Notes: generated by a model from the letters alone, not told the origin. Numbered from the stretch's first letter, positions 40,873-50,322 are shown. The stretch is 64,000 nt of DNA from Bradyrhizobium sp. KBS0727 (GCF_005937885.2 NZ_CP042176.1:2599501-2663500); one strand, 5' to 3'. Numbers and translations are program-made.

Positions 40873-41778
40873 ATGGACCGCATCGAGGCGATGACCATTC
40901 TGATAGCTGCGGTGGATACGGGCAGTCTCTCCGCTGCGAGCCGTCACCTCCGTGTCCCGCTCGCAACGGTTAGCCGACGAGTTTCGGAACTGGAGGAGCA
41001 CCTGAATGTGCGCCTGCTTCACCGTGGCAACCGCAAACTAGTTTTGACCGATGCCGGGAGCGCCTACGTCACCTCGTGCCGTCGGATCATGGAGGAGATC
41101 TCTGAAGTCGAGCGTACGGCATCAGGGGAATATCGAGCACCTCAGGGCGAACTGATCGTCAGCACGCCGGCGGTGATGGGGCGAAGTCACGTTCTACCGG
41201 TCATAGCAGAATTTCTGAGCGCGTTTCCGGACGTTCGGATACGCCTGCAGCTCACCGATCGATACGTGAACCTGGTGGAAGAGCACATCGACCTCGCGGT
41301 CCGGGTGGGGGAACTGCCGGACAGTAGCATGATCGCTACGCGCGTCGGATCGATCGGTATGGTTCTGTGTGCCAGCCCGGCTTACCTTAAGAGGCGAGGC
41401 GTACCGCAGACGCCCGCTGATCTCGCAGCGCACGAGTGCGTTATCCACGAAGGTAGTGGACATTCAAACAATTGGGAGTTCGAAACCGGCAAAGCCAAGC
41501 AGACCATCCGAGTGAAATCTCGCCTGGCAGTGAATTTAGGCGAGGCGGAAGCCGCCGCAGCTGCCGAGGGAACGGGAATCGCTCGCGTATTGTCGTACCT
41601 GATCGAGGATCTGCTAAAATCACGCTCTGTAGTGAAGCTGCTCGAGTCATATGAACCGCTACCTATGCCGGTCAGCGTAGTTTATTCGAGCCAACGCCAA
41701 CTCCCGTTGAAGTTACGCGCGTTCTTGGACTTTGCGATCCCGCGATTGAGGAAGCGGCTAGGTTACAAGCATACATAG
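40873..41778 (+). CDS. LysR-family transcriptional regulator 2
   Basis: 301 residues from the ATG at 40873. HTH LSAASRHLRVPLATVSRRVSELEEHL (about 19-44); effector domain from GELIVSTPAVMGRSHVLP to KLRAFLDFAIPRL. Related to LysR 1 throughout. Divergent from the alpha/beta hydrolase. The following 197 bp (41779-41975) hold nothing I recognise. Confidence 0.93.
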   Translation: MDRIEAMTILIAAVDTGSLSAASRHLRVPLATVSRRVSELEEHLNVRLLHRGNRKLVLTDAGSAYVTSCRRIMEEISEVERTASGEYRAPQGELIVSTPAVMGRSHVLPVIAEFLSAFPDVRIRLQLTDRYVNLVEEHIDLAVRVGELPDSSMIATRVGSIGMVLCASPAYLKRRGVPQTPADLAAHECVIHEGSGHSNNWEFETGKAKQTIRVKSRLAVNLGEAEAAAAAEGTGIARVLSYLIEDLLKSRSVVKLLESYEPLPMPVSVVYSSQRQLPLKLRAFLDFAIPRLRKRLGYKHT

Positions 41779-41975
41779 TCCGCTGCCGACCAACCTATCA
41801 AAGTGCGTGGTCCGGATAGTTCCAGGTAGCGATGCTCGGAACGTCCCGGGCCGGGAAGCAGAAGAAGTGTCTGCTCGATCAACTCGAGAGCGTCGGCAAA
41901 CCGGCGAAGCCGCGATGGCAATTATGGGGCCAATAAAATCGTGAAGCGAACTTCAATGGAAGACTGATTGCGGAC

Positions 41976-42629
41976 CTATTTTGGCAGTTTATGCCCGGAC
42001 TGCTCAGCCACCATATATTCAGCGTACCAAGCCGGCCAGTTATCGTCATGTGCTCCGGTTCGCTTCTCATGCTCGCCATGGGCGGCCGCCGCGCGGCGAA
42101 GCGCTCCGGCAAGGTCAGCCGGTGAGGAATATGTCGCATCTCCTGCTTCGACCCGTCCTGGCAATCGAGTGGTAACTTCCTGAAGCAGCCAGCCATTGCC
42201 GTCCGGGTCGCTGAACGAGGCGATGGATGCGTAGCTTCTTCCCGCAGGATCGCGCCCGCTGACAGGCGGCTGTCCCGGACCGGCACGATGAAATACGTCG
42301 CTTACGTTTGCGCCGCGCTCGATAAGTTCGGAGCGTGCGGCCTCAATGTCGTCAACAACCAAATAGAGCCCTTGTGCCGAGCCGGGGGCAGCGGCCGTGA
42401 GGCCTTTGCCAAAGTGGATCGAGGCCGATGAGCCAGTCGGTGTAAATTGTACGACTCGAAATGACTCTCCGACGACAAAATCCGCGTCGAGCCTCCAGCC
42501 GACGCCGCTATAGAAGGACTTTGCAGCATCGACATTCGACACCGGGATCACGGTGGCTTCCAATCTAAAATTGACGTTCTGCGCTCGCGGCCACTTTATT
42601 GCAACTCCGCCTTGTTCCATCATCGCCAT
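41976..42629 (-). CDS. VOC (glyoxalase-fold) protein
   Basis: About 217 residues. VOC unit: VNFRLEATVIPVSNVDAAKSFYSGVGWRLDADF, ASIHFGKGL, LYLVVDDIEAARSELIERGANV, and FSDPDGNGWLLQEV; metal ligands likely Glu/His of these strands. A C-terminal extension (PADLAGALRRAAAAHGEHEKR, NWPAWYAEYMVAEQSG) is commonly seen in a dioxygenase-like subgroup. Start among several close ATGs is uncertain. Confidence 0.88.
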   Translation of the reverse strand: MAMMEQGGVAIKWPRAQNVNFRLEATVIPVSNVDAAKSFYSGVGWRLDADFVVGESFRVVQFTPTGSSASIHFGKGLTAAAPGSAQGLYLVVDDIEAARSELIERGANVSDVFHRAGPGQPPVSGRDPAGRSYASIASFSDPDGNGWLLQEVTTRLPGRVEAGDATYSSPADLAGALRRAAAAHGEHEKRTGAHDDNWPAWYAEYMVAEQSGHKLPK

Positions 42630-42672
42630 GTTCAAATCCGCATTTCTTCTCACTTAGCATTATTTCTTTCGA

Positions 42673-43206
42673 TCAGGATGCGCGCTTATCCCGGGGCACC
42701 ACAGTTAAAGAAGGTCCCCGCTGAGCTGAAAACACGTCATCTCCATTCCGAACGGTTTTGACCGAACTGTCTCGTCCCTCGATCGCCTTCACTGATTTCT
42801 CAAACGCCGTTTCCAGCACGCGCCGACCGATGGTGCCTAGTACGAAGCCTAGGACCCAACCCTTGAGATTCTTGCCATCGCGCACGACTACGAGATCAAT
42901 GTCGGTAGTGCCGTTTGGCTGGCGTGTGAAAGTGTACGTGTGACCTGATGCTCCTCCCCATACGTTGGAGTCAGTGGTCTTGAGTACGACCCGGCTGGAA
43001 TCCGACCAATCGTAGTCCAAGCGCTCCCAAATTCCGGATGAGCCCTCGGTCACGTCTGCGTGCCATAGGCCCTTGTGATGCACTTTGAGATATTCGTCCG
43101 CGCTATTGCCGAAAAGCGTCGCGCGGCCAGGTCCGAAATCGATGAGTCCGGCGATGAACTGTTCGGGCGTCGCAGTGGTCGTTCGATGGAGATGGATCGT
43201 CGACAT
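42673..43206 (-). CDS. SRPBCC-family protein, copy 2
   Basis: 177 residues from the ATG at 43206, with AAGGAAG seven bases upstream. Nearly collinear with copy 1 (18444): MSTIHLHRTTTATPEQFI, SADEYLKVHHKGLW, TDSNVWGGASGHTYTF. The end differs after the last helix. Likely ligand binding. Next upstream is the paralogous secreted protein. Confidence 0.75.
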   Translation of the reverse strand: MSTIHLHRTTTATPEQFIAGLIDFGPGRATLFGNSADEYLKVHHKGLWHADVTEGSSGIWERLDYDWSDSSRVVLKTTDSNVWGGASGHTYTFTRQPNGTTDIDLVVVRDGKNLKGWVLGFVLGTIGRRVLETAFEKSVKAIEGRDSSVKTVRNGDDVFSAQRGPSLTVVPRDKRAS

Positions 43207-43248
43207 GGTTGGCTTCCTTATTTTCACAATTGATATTGGTTGAAAGAG

Positions 43249-43575
43249 TCAATCCGACGCACCGTTAGCCCTGCGGACGAATACTCTGTCACCCTGCCGG
43301 CTTATTTCCAGCCCGCTTGCTTGGTTTGTTGTCGAGAGAACAACTCGTTGGCGCCGCGCAAGAACAGACACGACGCGCAGAGGCGTTCCTGCCTCACCTT
43401 GCGCGAGGGTTGTGACGACATGAAATCCATCCGGCTCGACCGTGTAATAAGCAACGCCCGAGACGTCTCCGAGGACTATGCTCTTGGCTTCAATTTGACG
43501 CAGACCATCGGCACTGGCTACCCCCAGCGGGGCTACTGCTAGGGCAGTAGCGAAGAGAATGTTACGGATCGACAT
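43249..43575 (-). CDS. Small secreted protein, copy 2
   Basis: 108 residues. Signal peptide SIRNILFATALAVAPLGVASA; mature part DGLRQIEAKSIVLGDVSGV, clearly like copy 1 at 18999. Periplasmic, unknown role. Precedes SRPBCC copy 2 in the same order as the first pair. Confidence 0.75.
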   Translation of the reverse strand: MSIRNILFATALAVAPLGVASADGLRQIEAKSIVLGDVSGVAYYTVEPDGFHVVTTLAQGEAGTPLRVVSVLARRQRVVLSTTNQASGLEISRQGDRVFVRRANGASD

Positions 43576-43620
43576 AGTGATCTCCTTTGGACTTGCGTTG
43601 AAACTTCGACGGCGCCTCGA

Positions 43621-43797
43621 TTAGGGAAGAAGATCGGCACGAAGACCGTCAGCATCTGCGGCGTTGGGCGTACGCCCGAGCGCTTCGGCGACAGTGTCGG
43701 CGGGCGGAAAAACGCCCTCGTATATTGCCCGAGCGTCTCGGATCATTCGGAGTCGCTCGCGTTCGGCCTTCGAAATGAAACGGATAACTTCACCCAT
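43621..43797 (-). CDS. Small protein (58 aa)
   Basis: 58 residues, MGEVIRFISKAERERLRMI, charged and helical, then PPADTVAEALGR. AGGAGG lies six bases before the ATG, which supports translation. No family known. It is upstream of the secreted protein copy 2 in the same direction, 45 bp away. Confidence 0.6.
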   Translation of the reverse strand: MGEVIRFISKAERERLRMIRDARAIYEGVFPPADTVAEALGRTPNAADADGLRADLLP

Positions 43798-43890
43798 CGT
43801 CGCCTCCTGTGGCTTATGCCGCGCTCTGCGGCGTGTCGGATAGAGATAGAGCAGACCGCGCGCATCAACAGTCGCAATGATTGAAAGGCA

Positions 43891-43910
43891 TCCTTCCAAA
43901 ACGCGGAAAC
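43891..43910. promoter_or_regulatory. TTCC-N7-GGAA motif, second copy
   Basis: TCCTTCCAAAACGCGGAAAC, matching 20366-20385 in all but three bases. Lies 94 bp upstream of the 58-aa gene and may act on it. Apart from this, 43798-44090 shows nothing else. Confidence 0.45.
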
Positions 43911-44090
43911 ATTTAGCTACATTCCGGGGGCGGCAAGTTATCGCTGTCGGACACCGATCCGTGATGAGATCCGAGGACACCAAGGCTTTCAGAGTTCGGA
44001 AGGGTGGCTTCCAATATTCGTGAGGTGCAAACCGAAAAAGATTCTCCATCTCATTCGACGACGGTACGCCAACACATCGGGAGAAGTTCA

Positions 44091-44225
44091 ATGAAAACGG
44101 AAATAAATTCTTATCGCCACACACTGGTGCTCGACGAAGACGCCGATTTTGTCGCTTATCAGCGCAACTCAGACGGTACGTGGCAGACGATTTCAGTCTG
44201 GATGATTCCGGAGCAGGTTTGCTGA
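44091..44225 (+). CDS. Small protein (44 aa)
   Basis: 44 residues, MKTEINSYRHTLVLDEDADF, then WQTISVWMIPEQVC. GGGAG stands seven bases before the ATG. Not recognised. Too short for confidence without conservation data. Confidence 0.4.
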   Translation: MKTEINSYRHTLVLDEDADFVAYQRNSDGTWQTISVWMIPEQVC

Positions 44226-44300
44226 AAAGGTTGTGCGCCTGAAGCAGAGTCGTCAGCTGCTTCCGATCACGTTGTAAAATCCTGTGAAAAGGGGAAGACG

Positions 44301-44432
44301 ATGAATTTTACAGACCTTGAGAACGCTATGGAGTGCCTCGGCCTTTTATCGGTGCTGATCGGTTCGTTCGTCGACCAGATCAGGTCGCATACCACAACGT
44401 CGACCGATACCGATCAAGCGGGGCGGGAGTAA
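44301..44432 (+). CDS. Small protein (43 aa)
   Basis: 43 residues, MNFTDLENAMECLGLLSVLIG, then a polar, threonine-rich tail. AGGGGAAG lies before the ATG. A short hydrophobic stretch is present. Not recognised. Confidence 0.4.
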   Translation: MNFTDLENAMECLGLLSVLIGSFVDQIRSHTTTSTDTDQAGRE

Positions 44433-44587
44433 TTTCCGAAGCAGCGACCTAAGCGGCAGGCGGCAATGTAGACGAACCCGGCTGCCGGGTACGATCTCCA
44501 TCGAAATCGAGCATCGAACGCTAAGCGCATGCGCTCGGCTAGTTTGCAAATTAAAATTCACGCCCTCTAGAAAAATAGGAGCCTCTC

Positions 44588-45916
44588 ATGACAAGCCCAC
44601 TGACCACTGAAATAATCAACGAGGACCGGCGCAGGTTATTGAGTGCGGCTGCGCTCGGTGTTGTGGTGGGGGGTGTAGCAAGCCTGCTTCCGACACGCCT
44701 GACTGCCGCAACAATCGATGAAGGCATCCGTCCCTTCCGCGTCAGCGTTCCGGAGGAACAGCTTGCCGACTTACGCCAGCGTGTGCTGGCCACGCGGTGG
44801 CCGGACCGCGAAACGGTCTCCGATGCGTCCCAAGGCGTTCAGCTAGTGACAACGCAGAAGCTCGCGCAGTATTGGGCGACCGAGTACGACTGGCGCAAAG
44901 TTGAAGCACGGCTCAACGCTTTACCTCAGTTCATCACCAGCATAGACGGCCTGGACATTCATTTCATCCACGTTCGCTCGAAGCACGAATATGCCTTGCC
45001 GATCATCATCACGCATGGATGGCCAGGCTCGATCATTGAGCAGATGAAGATCATTGAACCCCTCACCAATCCAACCGCTCACGGCGGTAGCGCCGCCGAC
45101 GCTTTCCACGTGGTGATTCCGTCTCTGCCGGGCCATGGCTTTTCGGGCAAGCCGACCGCGCCTGGCTGGACCCCCATTACCATCGGGCACGCGTGGGCGA
45201 CATTGATGCACCGCCTCGGTTACAAGAATTACGTGGCGCAGGGCGGTGATTGGGGAAATGCCATCTCCGAAGTGATGGCGCTGCAGCAGCCGGAAGGATT
45301 GCTCGGCATCCACACCAACATGGCGGCGACGGTTCCTGCCGATATCTCTAAAGCCATTGCGTTTCACCAGGCGCCTCCCGCAAACTTGGGCGGTGAGGAA
45401 AGAAAGGCCTGGAATCAACTGGTCGAGTTCTACGGCAAGGGGGTAGCATACGCGCTCGAAATGTCGAATCGCCCCCAGACGCTGTACGGCATCGCCGACT
45501 CCCCCGTTGGGCTCGCCGCGTGGATGATCGACCATGACATTCGCAGTTACCAGCTCATTGCGCGCGTTTTCGACGGCAGCGCGGAGGGCCTGACGCGGGA
45601 CGACATCCTGGACAATGTGACGCTCTACTGGCTGACGAATACCGCCGTCTCTTCGGCACGACTTTATTGGGACACATCGCAAATCTCGACCGGCGCAGGT
45701 TTCTTCGATGTCCGCGGTGTCAAGATCCCCGTAGCCGTAAGCGCGTTTCCGGACGAGATCTACCAAGCTCCGCGGAGTTGGGCGGAGAAGGCATATTCGA
45801 AGCTGATCCACTACAACAGGTTGGGAAAGGGTGGCCACTTCGCCGCTTGGGAGCAGCCGAAAGCATTCGCGGAAGAACTCCGCCTTGCTTTCAGGCCACT
45901 TCGGCAGGCCTATTGA
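44588..45916 (+). CDS. Epoxide hydrolase, Tat-exported
   Basis: 442 residues. An N-terminal twin-arginine signal is likely (DRRRLLSAAALGVVVGGVASLLP). The epoxide hydrolase N-terminal domain follows (IRPFRVSVPEEQLADLRQRVLATRWPD), then an alpha/beta hydrolase: THGWPGS oxyanion loop, Asp nucleophile in GGDWGN (about 220), C-terminal His in GKGGHFAAWEQP. It opens epoxides to diols, here probably in the periplasm. Monocistronic, followed by a TetR remnant. Confidence 0.92.
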   Translation: MTSPLTTEIINEDRRRLLSAAALGVVVGGVASLLPTRLTAATIDEGIRPFRVSVPEEQLADLRQRVLATRWPDRETVSDASQGVQLVTTQKLAQYWATEYDWRKVEARLNALPQFITSIDGLDIHFIHVRSKHEYALPIIITHGWPGSIIEQMKIIEPLTNPTAHGGSAADAFHVVIPSLPGHGFSGKPTAPGWTPITIGHAWATLMHRLGYKNYVAQGGDWGNAISEVMALQQPEGLLGIHTNMAATVPADISKAIAFHQAPPANLGGEERKAWNQLVEFYGKGVAYALEMSNRPQTLYGIADSPVGLAAWMIDHDIRSYQLIARVFDGSAEGLTRDDILDNVTLYWLTNTAVSSARLYWDTSQISTGAGFFDVRGVKIPVAVSAFPDEIYQAPRSWAEKAYSKLIHYNRLGKGGHFAAWEQPKAFAEELRLAFRPLRQAY

Positions 45917-46042
45917 AGTATCCAAGAAGAAGCCGCTCGACGCTTCCGCAGGATGCGTTGGCAGCTACTCCGCGAATATTCGCTTGAGCCTCGGAGCTGC
46001 GAAATCTAGGAAAGCGCACACCTTGATCGGAAGGCGCGCGGC

Positions 46043-46252
46043 GTGTTTGCGAGGAAGCTTGACGAAATGATCGGCGTGATCGCCGGGTTGTTGCCGGGGA
46101 AATCGCAAAAGCTGGCGCGCCAGATCGCAACAGGCGCGCTCACAACCTTGATGGGCTCGATCATGCTCGCACGGGCGGTCGGCGATAACAAGCTGTCCGA
46201 TGAAATTCTTGGAGCCGGCCGGCAGGCTCTAAGCGGTCAATCCGCCAGGTGA
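46043..46252 (+). pseudogene. TetR C-terminal remnant
   Basis: Reads MIGVIAGLLPGKSQKLARQ, then MGSIMLARAVGDNKLSDEILGAGRQAL, the usual close of the TetR_C domain (GALVLARAV, LSDEIL). There is no HTH part upstream in any frame; 45917-46042 shows nothing else. A 3' fragment only. Confidence 0.65.
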
Positions 46253-46313
46253 AAGCCGTCGACGGCATCTGGAACCCGGCGACCGAACAAAAACTGTAAG
46301 GAGACGAGCGATC

Positions 46314-47087
46314 ATGACTGAACATGTGAAAACCGAAATCGACGCCGGCATCATGACATTGACGCTGGCGCGCCCCGACAAGAAGAATGCCCTGAGCAAC
46401 GCCATGTATAGCGCGATGTCGGATGGTTTGGAGCGCGCGGAGAAAGATCCGGCTGTCCGCGTCGTTCTGTTCCGGGGCGACGGTGACAGCTTTACGGCTG
46501 GAAATGACCTGGCCGATTTCTCTGCCCAGGCCAACGGCAAGGAGACCGGCGAGCCGCAGGCGCATCGGTTCATAAGCAATCTCGGCAAGGCCACCCGTCC
46601 GCTCATTGCCGCCGTGCAAGGCAACGCAGTCGGAGTCGGCACCACGATGCTGCTTCATTGCGATCTGGTGTTCCTGGCCGACACCGCCAAGCTGATGACG
46701 CCGTTCGTCAACCTGGCGCTGGTTCCGGAGGCCGCCTCGAGCTGGCTGCTGCCGGCGCGGATCGGACATGTCCGCGCCTACGCCATGTTTGCATTGGGAG
46801 AACCGCTCGATGCCGCTACCGCATTGGCCTGCGGTCTCGCCAACGCTGTGGTGCCGGTCGCAGATTTGCGCGCCAAGGCGCAGGCAGCGGCCGAAGCCCT
46901 CACCAAACGGCCGGCTGGCTCGCTAAACCACACCAAGGCATTGATGCGGGATATGGACAAGATCGCCGCCCAGATCAGCCGAGAAGGCGCATTGTTTCGC
47001 GAGCGCCTGCAGACCGGCGAAGCGCGCGAGGCCTTCGCGGCGTTTGCCGAACGCCGCAAGCCCGATTTCTCGAAGGTTGCGGGATAA
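46314..47087 (+). CDS. Enoyl-CoA hydratase/isomerase family protein
   Basis: 257 residues. Crotonase fold: ARPDKKNALSNAMY, the oxyanion region FTAGNDLADF (about 60-69) and AAVQGNAVGVGTTMLLHCDLVF (about 100-121), then PEAASSWLLPARIG with Glu as a catalytic residue. Could hydrate or isomerise acyl-CoAs in beta-oxidation. AAGGAGA is before the start. Stands alone. Confidence 0.92.
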   Translation: MTEHVKTEIDAGIMTLTLARPDKKNALSNAMYSAMSDGLERAEKDPAVRVVLFRGDGDSFTAGNDLADFSAQANGKETGEPQAHRFISNLGKATRPLIAAVQGNAVGVGTTMLLHCDLVFLADTAKLMTPFVNLALVPEAASSWLLPARIGHVRAYAMFALGEPLDAATALACGLANAVVPVADLRAKAQAAAEALTKRPAGSLNHTKALMRDMDKIAAQISREGALFRERLQTGEAREAFAAFAERRKPDFSKVAG

Positions 47088-47904
47088 GATCGCGAAATTA
47101 CAGGGAAGGTTCTGGCCGCCACTTCGGGCCGACAACTGAAACGCAAGATCCCCAAACTGGCGGCCTAGATCGGTACCCGCTGGATTCCTACCGCCGGCTG
47201 CTGGTCGGCCTTCCCGTATGGGCAGTTTTTTTCTCCTGCGGTGGAAGCCCAATAGGCTGGCGCGTTCTGGAAGACCGGCGGCGATCCAATTGCCTGTTAA
47301 CTCCCCGCAGATCCCTGCTCGTCCTGATAATTTCCCTGTTAAGCCGCTTAGGGAAATCGTCTGAACGTGGCTGCGGTGCAGCGGTTTTCTCAGTTTAAGG
47401 GTCGCAATCGAGCCTCAAAATTGTAATTTTCCCTGAAAAATTCCCTGTTAGCAGGGAATTAGCTGGGAGACCGGTGCGATCTGCACTGCGTCGCCAGCCA
47501 GCCATTCCGGCGTTAGGCCGGGCTCCCCAGGAAACGCGAGAATGCGCCGGAAATCCCGGCTTTTCGCGCATTCGACTTCGTCTCCGGACTCCGGATTCGC
47601 CGATCTTGAGGGGGAAATCGCCGAAAGTCTCCGGCCTTGTCCGGGAATATTCCCGTTTTGGGGAGACTATGGGCGGAGACCGGTTTGATCAGCACTGCCG
47701 CCCGACCATGGCACTCTGCCCAGGCCGGTTCTGTGGCCTCGAGTGGACGAAACTGGGAATCTGTCGCCTGCACTAGTGGCGAGTATGTTTCCGCGGGCGT
47801 TGGGCCCTCAAATTAAATGGCCGGAGGTGTTCAGCGTCAGGGCAATCCCACAAGCAGGGGCGCGAGCTTATCAGTCAGACGCATGTTCAAGTTGGGAGCG
47901 GAAT
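47088..47904. other. Gene-poor interval before cassette B
   Basis: No convincing gene in 817 bp on either strand. The short frames do not resemble any family. It contains the perfect hairpin AATTCCCTG-TTAG-CAGGGAATT (47439-47460) and several spaced TTTCCCTG/ATTCCCTG words (47331, 47429, 47440). This looks like a rhizobial intergenic repeat or a decayed element at the edge of cassette B. Confidence 0.6.
47439..47460. repeat. Perfect 9-bp inverted repeat
   Basis: AATTCCCTG, TTAG loop, CAGGGAATT. No T tract afterwards. Confidence 0.7.
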
Positions 47905-49419
47905 TCAGCTGACTAATCGGTGCTGGTCCGACCATGACAGGGGAAGTAGTTTCGGGATCTGCTTCAGCTCGATAATCGCATCGCCGTCGAGGGCAGCTTT
48001 GGTCAGCGCTGGCGGCAGAAAAGCAAGCCGCAATCCTTTCCGGATGATCTTCGGATGGAGATCCGCCGCTGCGGCAAGAGCTTCGATCGAGGTATGACGT
48101 CCGCCGGACAAATCGTCGAGCCAGGCATGAGCCCGGACAATGGACCTAACTAGCTTCTCGTCCAATTTTGCCTCTGGCGCGGCAATCACATGCGCGCTGC
48201 CCTTTGCCTTTGGTGCCCAAGGGATCTCAATCGAACCCCGTTTCCCCTTCGAGGGTGCCAGGACCAACCGAATTCGTCCATCCGACACGGTGATCGTTTG
48301 GACATGTTCAAGGACTCTATCTTTGGGCAACTGAAGCTTTCCGTTAAGCGCGTCCTCGACAAGGCTTTCAATCTCCGGCGCCGAGATTCGTGTGACGGAG
48401 CCGGCCGTGTGCCTTCGACCACGCATTGCGGTGCTGACGTAGAAGCGATAGCGAACGCCGTTCTTGCAGGAGAAGCTCGGCCCCATGCGGTTGCCCTTGT
48501 CGTCGAACAGCTTGCCTTGCAACCAAGCACCGCTCGCCGAGAACTTGACCTTGCGTTTCACGGTGTTGGACTTGAGCAATTCCTGAACACGATCGAATGT
48601 AGGGCGGTCCATGATCGCTGGATGCTCTCCCTTGAACCATTTGCCGGCGTGATGAGTCTCCCCGACGTAGATACGGTTCTTGAGGAAGTGGGCGAGAGGA
48701 CCATAAGTGAACGGAATGCCGCCTCGATATTTCGGAACTTTGGTATTGCGACGCTTGGTGACGATCTTTCGGCGGTCAAGTTCGCCGACGAGCCTGCTGA
48801 ACGACCCTAGCTCCAGGTAAAGACGAAAAATCATCCGGACGGTCTCGGCCTCGGATTTGCTGATGACTAGCCTCTTATCCTTGGCCTCGTAACCAAGCGG
48901 CACGGTGCCGCCGGTCCATTTGCCTTTGCGGCGGCTGGCGGCGACCTTGTCTCGAACCCGCTCGGCTGACAACTCTCTCTCGAATTGGGCAAATGAGAGC
49001 AGGACGTTCAGAGTCAACCGACCCATCGATGTGGTGGTATTGAATTGTTGGGTGACGGCGACAAACGAGACGGATTTGGCGTCAAAGGCCTCGACCAGCT
49101 TTGCGAAGTCGGCGAGCGAGCGGGTGAGGCGGTCGATTTTGTAGACCACGATCACGTCGACCTTGCCGGATTCGATATCCGCCAGAAGCCTCTTCAAAGC
49201 AGGGCGGTCGAGATTACCGCCCGAGAATGCCGGGTCGTTGTATTGCTGGGGGAGGGCCTTCCAACTCTGAAAAGCCTGGCTCTTAATATAGGCCTCACAG
49301 GCCTCCCGCTGGGCGTCCAGCGAGTTGAACTCCTGGTCGAGTCCATGTTCGGTGGACTTGCGGGTGTAGATGGCACACCGGAGTGTTTTGGAGGCGTCAT
49401 TTGCCAAGGTCGTCTCCAT
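47905..49419 (-). CDS. Serine recombinase of cassette B
   Basis: 504 residues, alike to the recombinase at 7165 along the whole length. Catalytic S22 in IYTRKST; NSLDAQREACEAYI, FSGGNLDRPALKRLL, VYKIDRLTRSLADF; recombinase domain with PLGYEAKDKRL and HFLKNRIYVGE. The ATG at 49419 is used; by comparison with cassette A the TTG at 49407, preceded by GGAGACGACC, may be the true start. Overlaps DUF2924 by 23 bases. Intact. Confidence 0.93.
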   Translation of the reverse strand: METTLANDASKTLRCAIYTRKSTEHGLDQEFNSLDAQREACEAYIKSQAFQSWKALPQQYNDPAFSGGNLDRPALKRLLADIESGKVDVIVVYKIDRLTRSLADFAKLVEAFDAKSVSFVAVTQQFNTTTSMGRLTLNVLLSFAQFERELSAERVRDKVAASRRKGKWTGGTVPLGYEAKDKRLVISKSEAETVRMIFRLYLELGSFSRLVGELDRRKIVTKRRNTKVPKYRGGIPFTYGPLAHFLKNRIYVGETHHAGKWFKGEHPAIMDRPTFDRVQELLKSNTVKRKVKFSASGAWLQGKLFDDKGNRMGPSFSCKNGVRYRFYVSTAMRGRRHTAGSVTRISAPEIESLVEDALNGKLQLPKDRVLEHVQTITVSDGRIRLVLAPSKGKRGSIEIPWAPKAKGSAHVIAAPEAKLDEKLVRSIVRAHAWLDDLSGGRHTSIEALAAAADLHPKIIRKGLRLAFLPPALTKAALDGDAIIELKQIPKLLPLSWSDQHRLVS

Positions 49420-49885
49420 TGTCAGACTTCGACGGCCTCAATCCAAAGAACCGAGGACCATTCCATCTCGTCCCGGTGATTTTGGTGGCGATCTCTGAGA
49501 GGGTATCGAAGGTTTTACCGTCGTAGGCGAACCCGGTTTGGAGGACCGCGACACGATAGGTCTTTCGATTCCAAGTCCGCACCAACTCGGAACCGGGCTT
49601 GATACGCCGGGGCAATTCCAGACGCCCATTGGGTTTGGCGGCGGCAGCCTTCACAAGCTGGTCCAAAAGTCGCCGAGTGGCAGCCGGAAGGCCGCCATAG
49701 GCTTTTTCCTGGATACGTTGGGCGATGCTGCGGCGGAGCAAGTCCGGACCGAAGGCCTTGGGAGGCTCGGTCCGGAATATCTCCCGGTAGCGTGTGCGGA
49801 GCTGGGCGACGGGAAGGGCTACGAGCCGATCCAACTCCTCCTCAACCGATGGATCGGACTTGGACGGTTGCTGGCCAGACCTCAC
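49397..49885 (-). CDS. DUF2924 domain-containing protein (cassette B)
   Basis: 162 residues with a GTG start that overlaps the DUF3489 stop (GTGA). Core as in cassette [61 protein letters not shown]. The N-terminal 15 residues differ. Coupled to both neighbours. Confidence 0.9.
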   Translation of the reverse strand: MRSGQQPSKSDPSVEEELDRLVALPVAQLRTRYREIFRTEPPKAFGPDLLRRSIAQRIQEKAYGGLPAATRRLLDQLVKAAAAKPNGRLELPRRIKPGSELVRTWNRKTYRVAVLQTGFAYDGKTFDTLSEIATKITGTRWNGPRFFGLRPSKSDNGDDLGK

Positions 49886-50232
49886 GCTGCCGCTCCCGGC
49901 TTGGCGATCCGGTAGACCCGGGTGCCGTCCACCTTCTCCGACACCAAATTCAGCTTCAGCTTTCTCTTAATCACGCCAGCAAAGAACCCTCGGACGGAGT
50001 GCTGCTGCCAGTTCGTCGCGCTCATGATCGCATCGATCGTCGCGCCTTTGGGCTGGCGGAGCAGGCCCAGCACCGTTTCCTGTTTGGAAGAGCGGGCAGG
50101 GGCCGCCGTAGCCTTTGAGGCAGCCGTCTTCGCCGGCTTCAGCCTCGCGGGTTGGTTCGTTTTTGCAGTGCCCGGTCGGCTCGTCGGGCGCTTTGCGAAT
50201 TTCGATTTCAGCTTAGGTTTGCGGGTGGCCAT
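49882..50232 (-). CDS. DUF3489 domain-containing protein (cassette B)
   Basis: 116 residues from the ATG at 50232, with GGAGAG five bases before. Long Lys/Ala/Pro-rich tail (about 1-50), then [28 protein letters not shown] and SVRGFFAGVIKRKLKLNL. Same gene order as in cassette A. Confidence 0.9.
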   Translation of the reverse strand: MATRKPKLKSKFAKRPTSRPGTAKTNQPARLKPAKTAASKATAAPARSSKQETVLGLLRQPKGATIDAIMSATNWQQHSVRGFFAGVIKRKLKLNLVSEKVDGTRVYRIAKPGAAA

Positions 50233-50280
50233 CGGTCTCTCCATCGTTGCAACGACAGCAATGTGCTGCCACTGACACGA

Positions 50281-50300
50281 GCCCGGCTTTTTGGCCGGGC
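50281..50300 (-). other. Conserved intergenic hairpin, cassette B
   Basis: GCCCGGC and GCCGGGC around TTTTTG, at the same place as the hairpin in cassette A (9559), just after the shared GTGCTGCCACTGA. The sequences of the stems differ but both pair perfectly. Confidence 0.55.
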
Positions 50301-50322
50301 GAGACTGACCGAACGAGATTTT

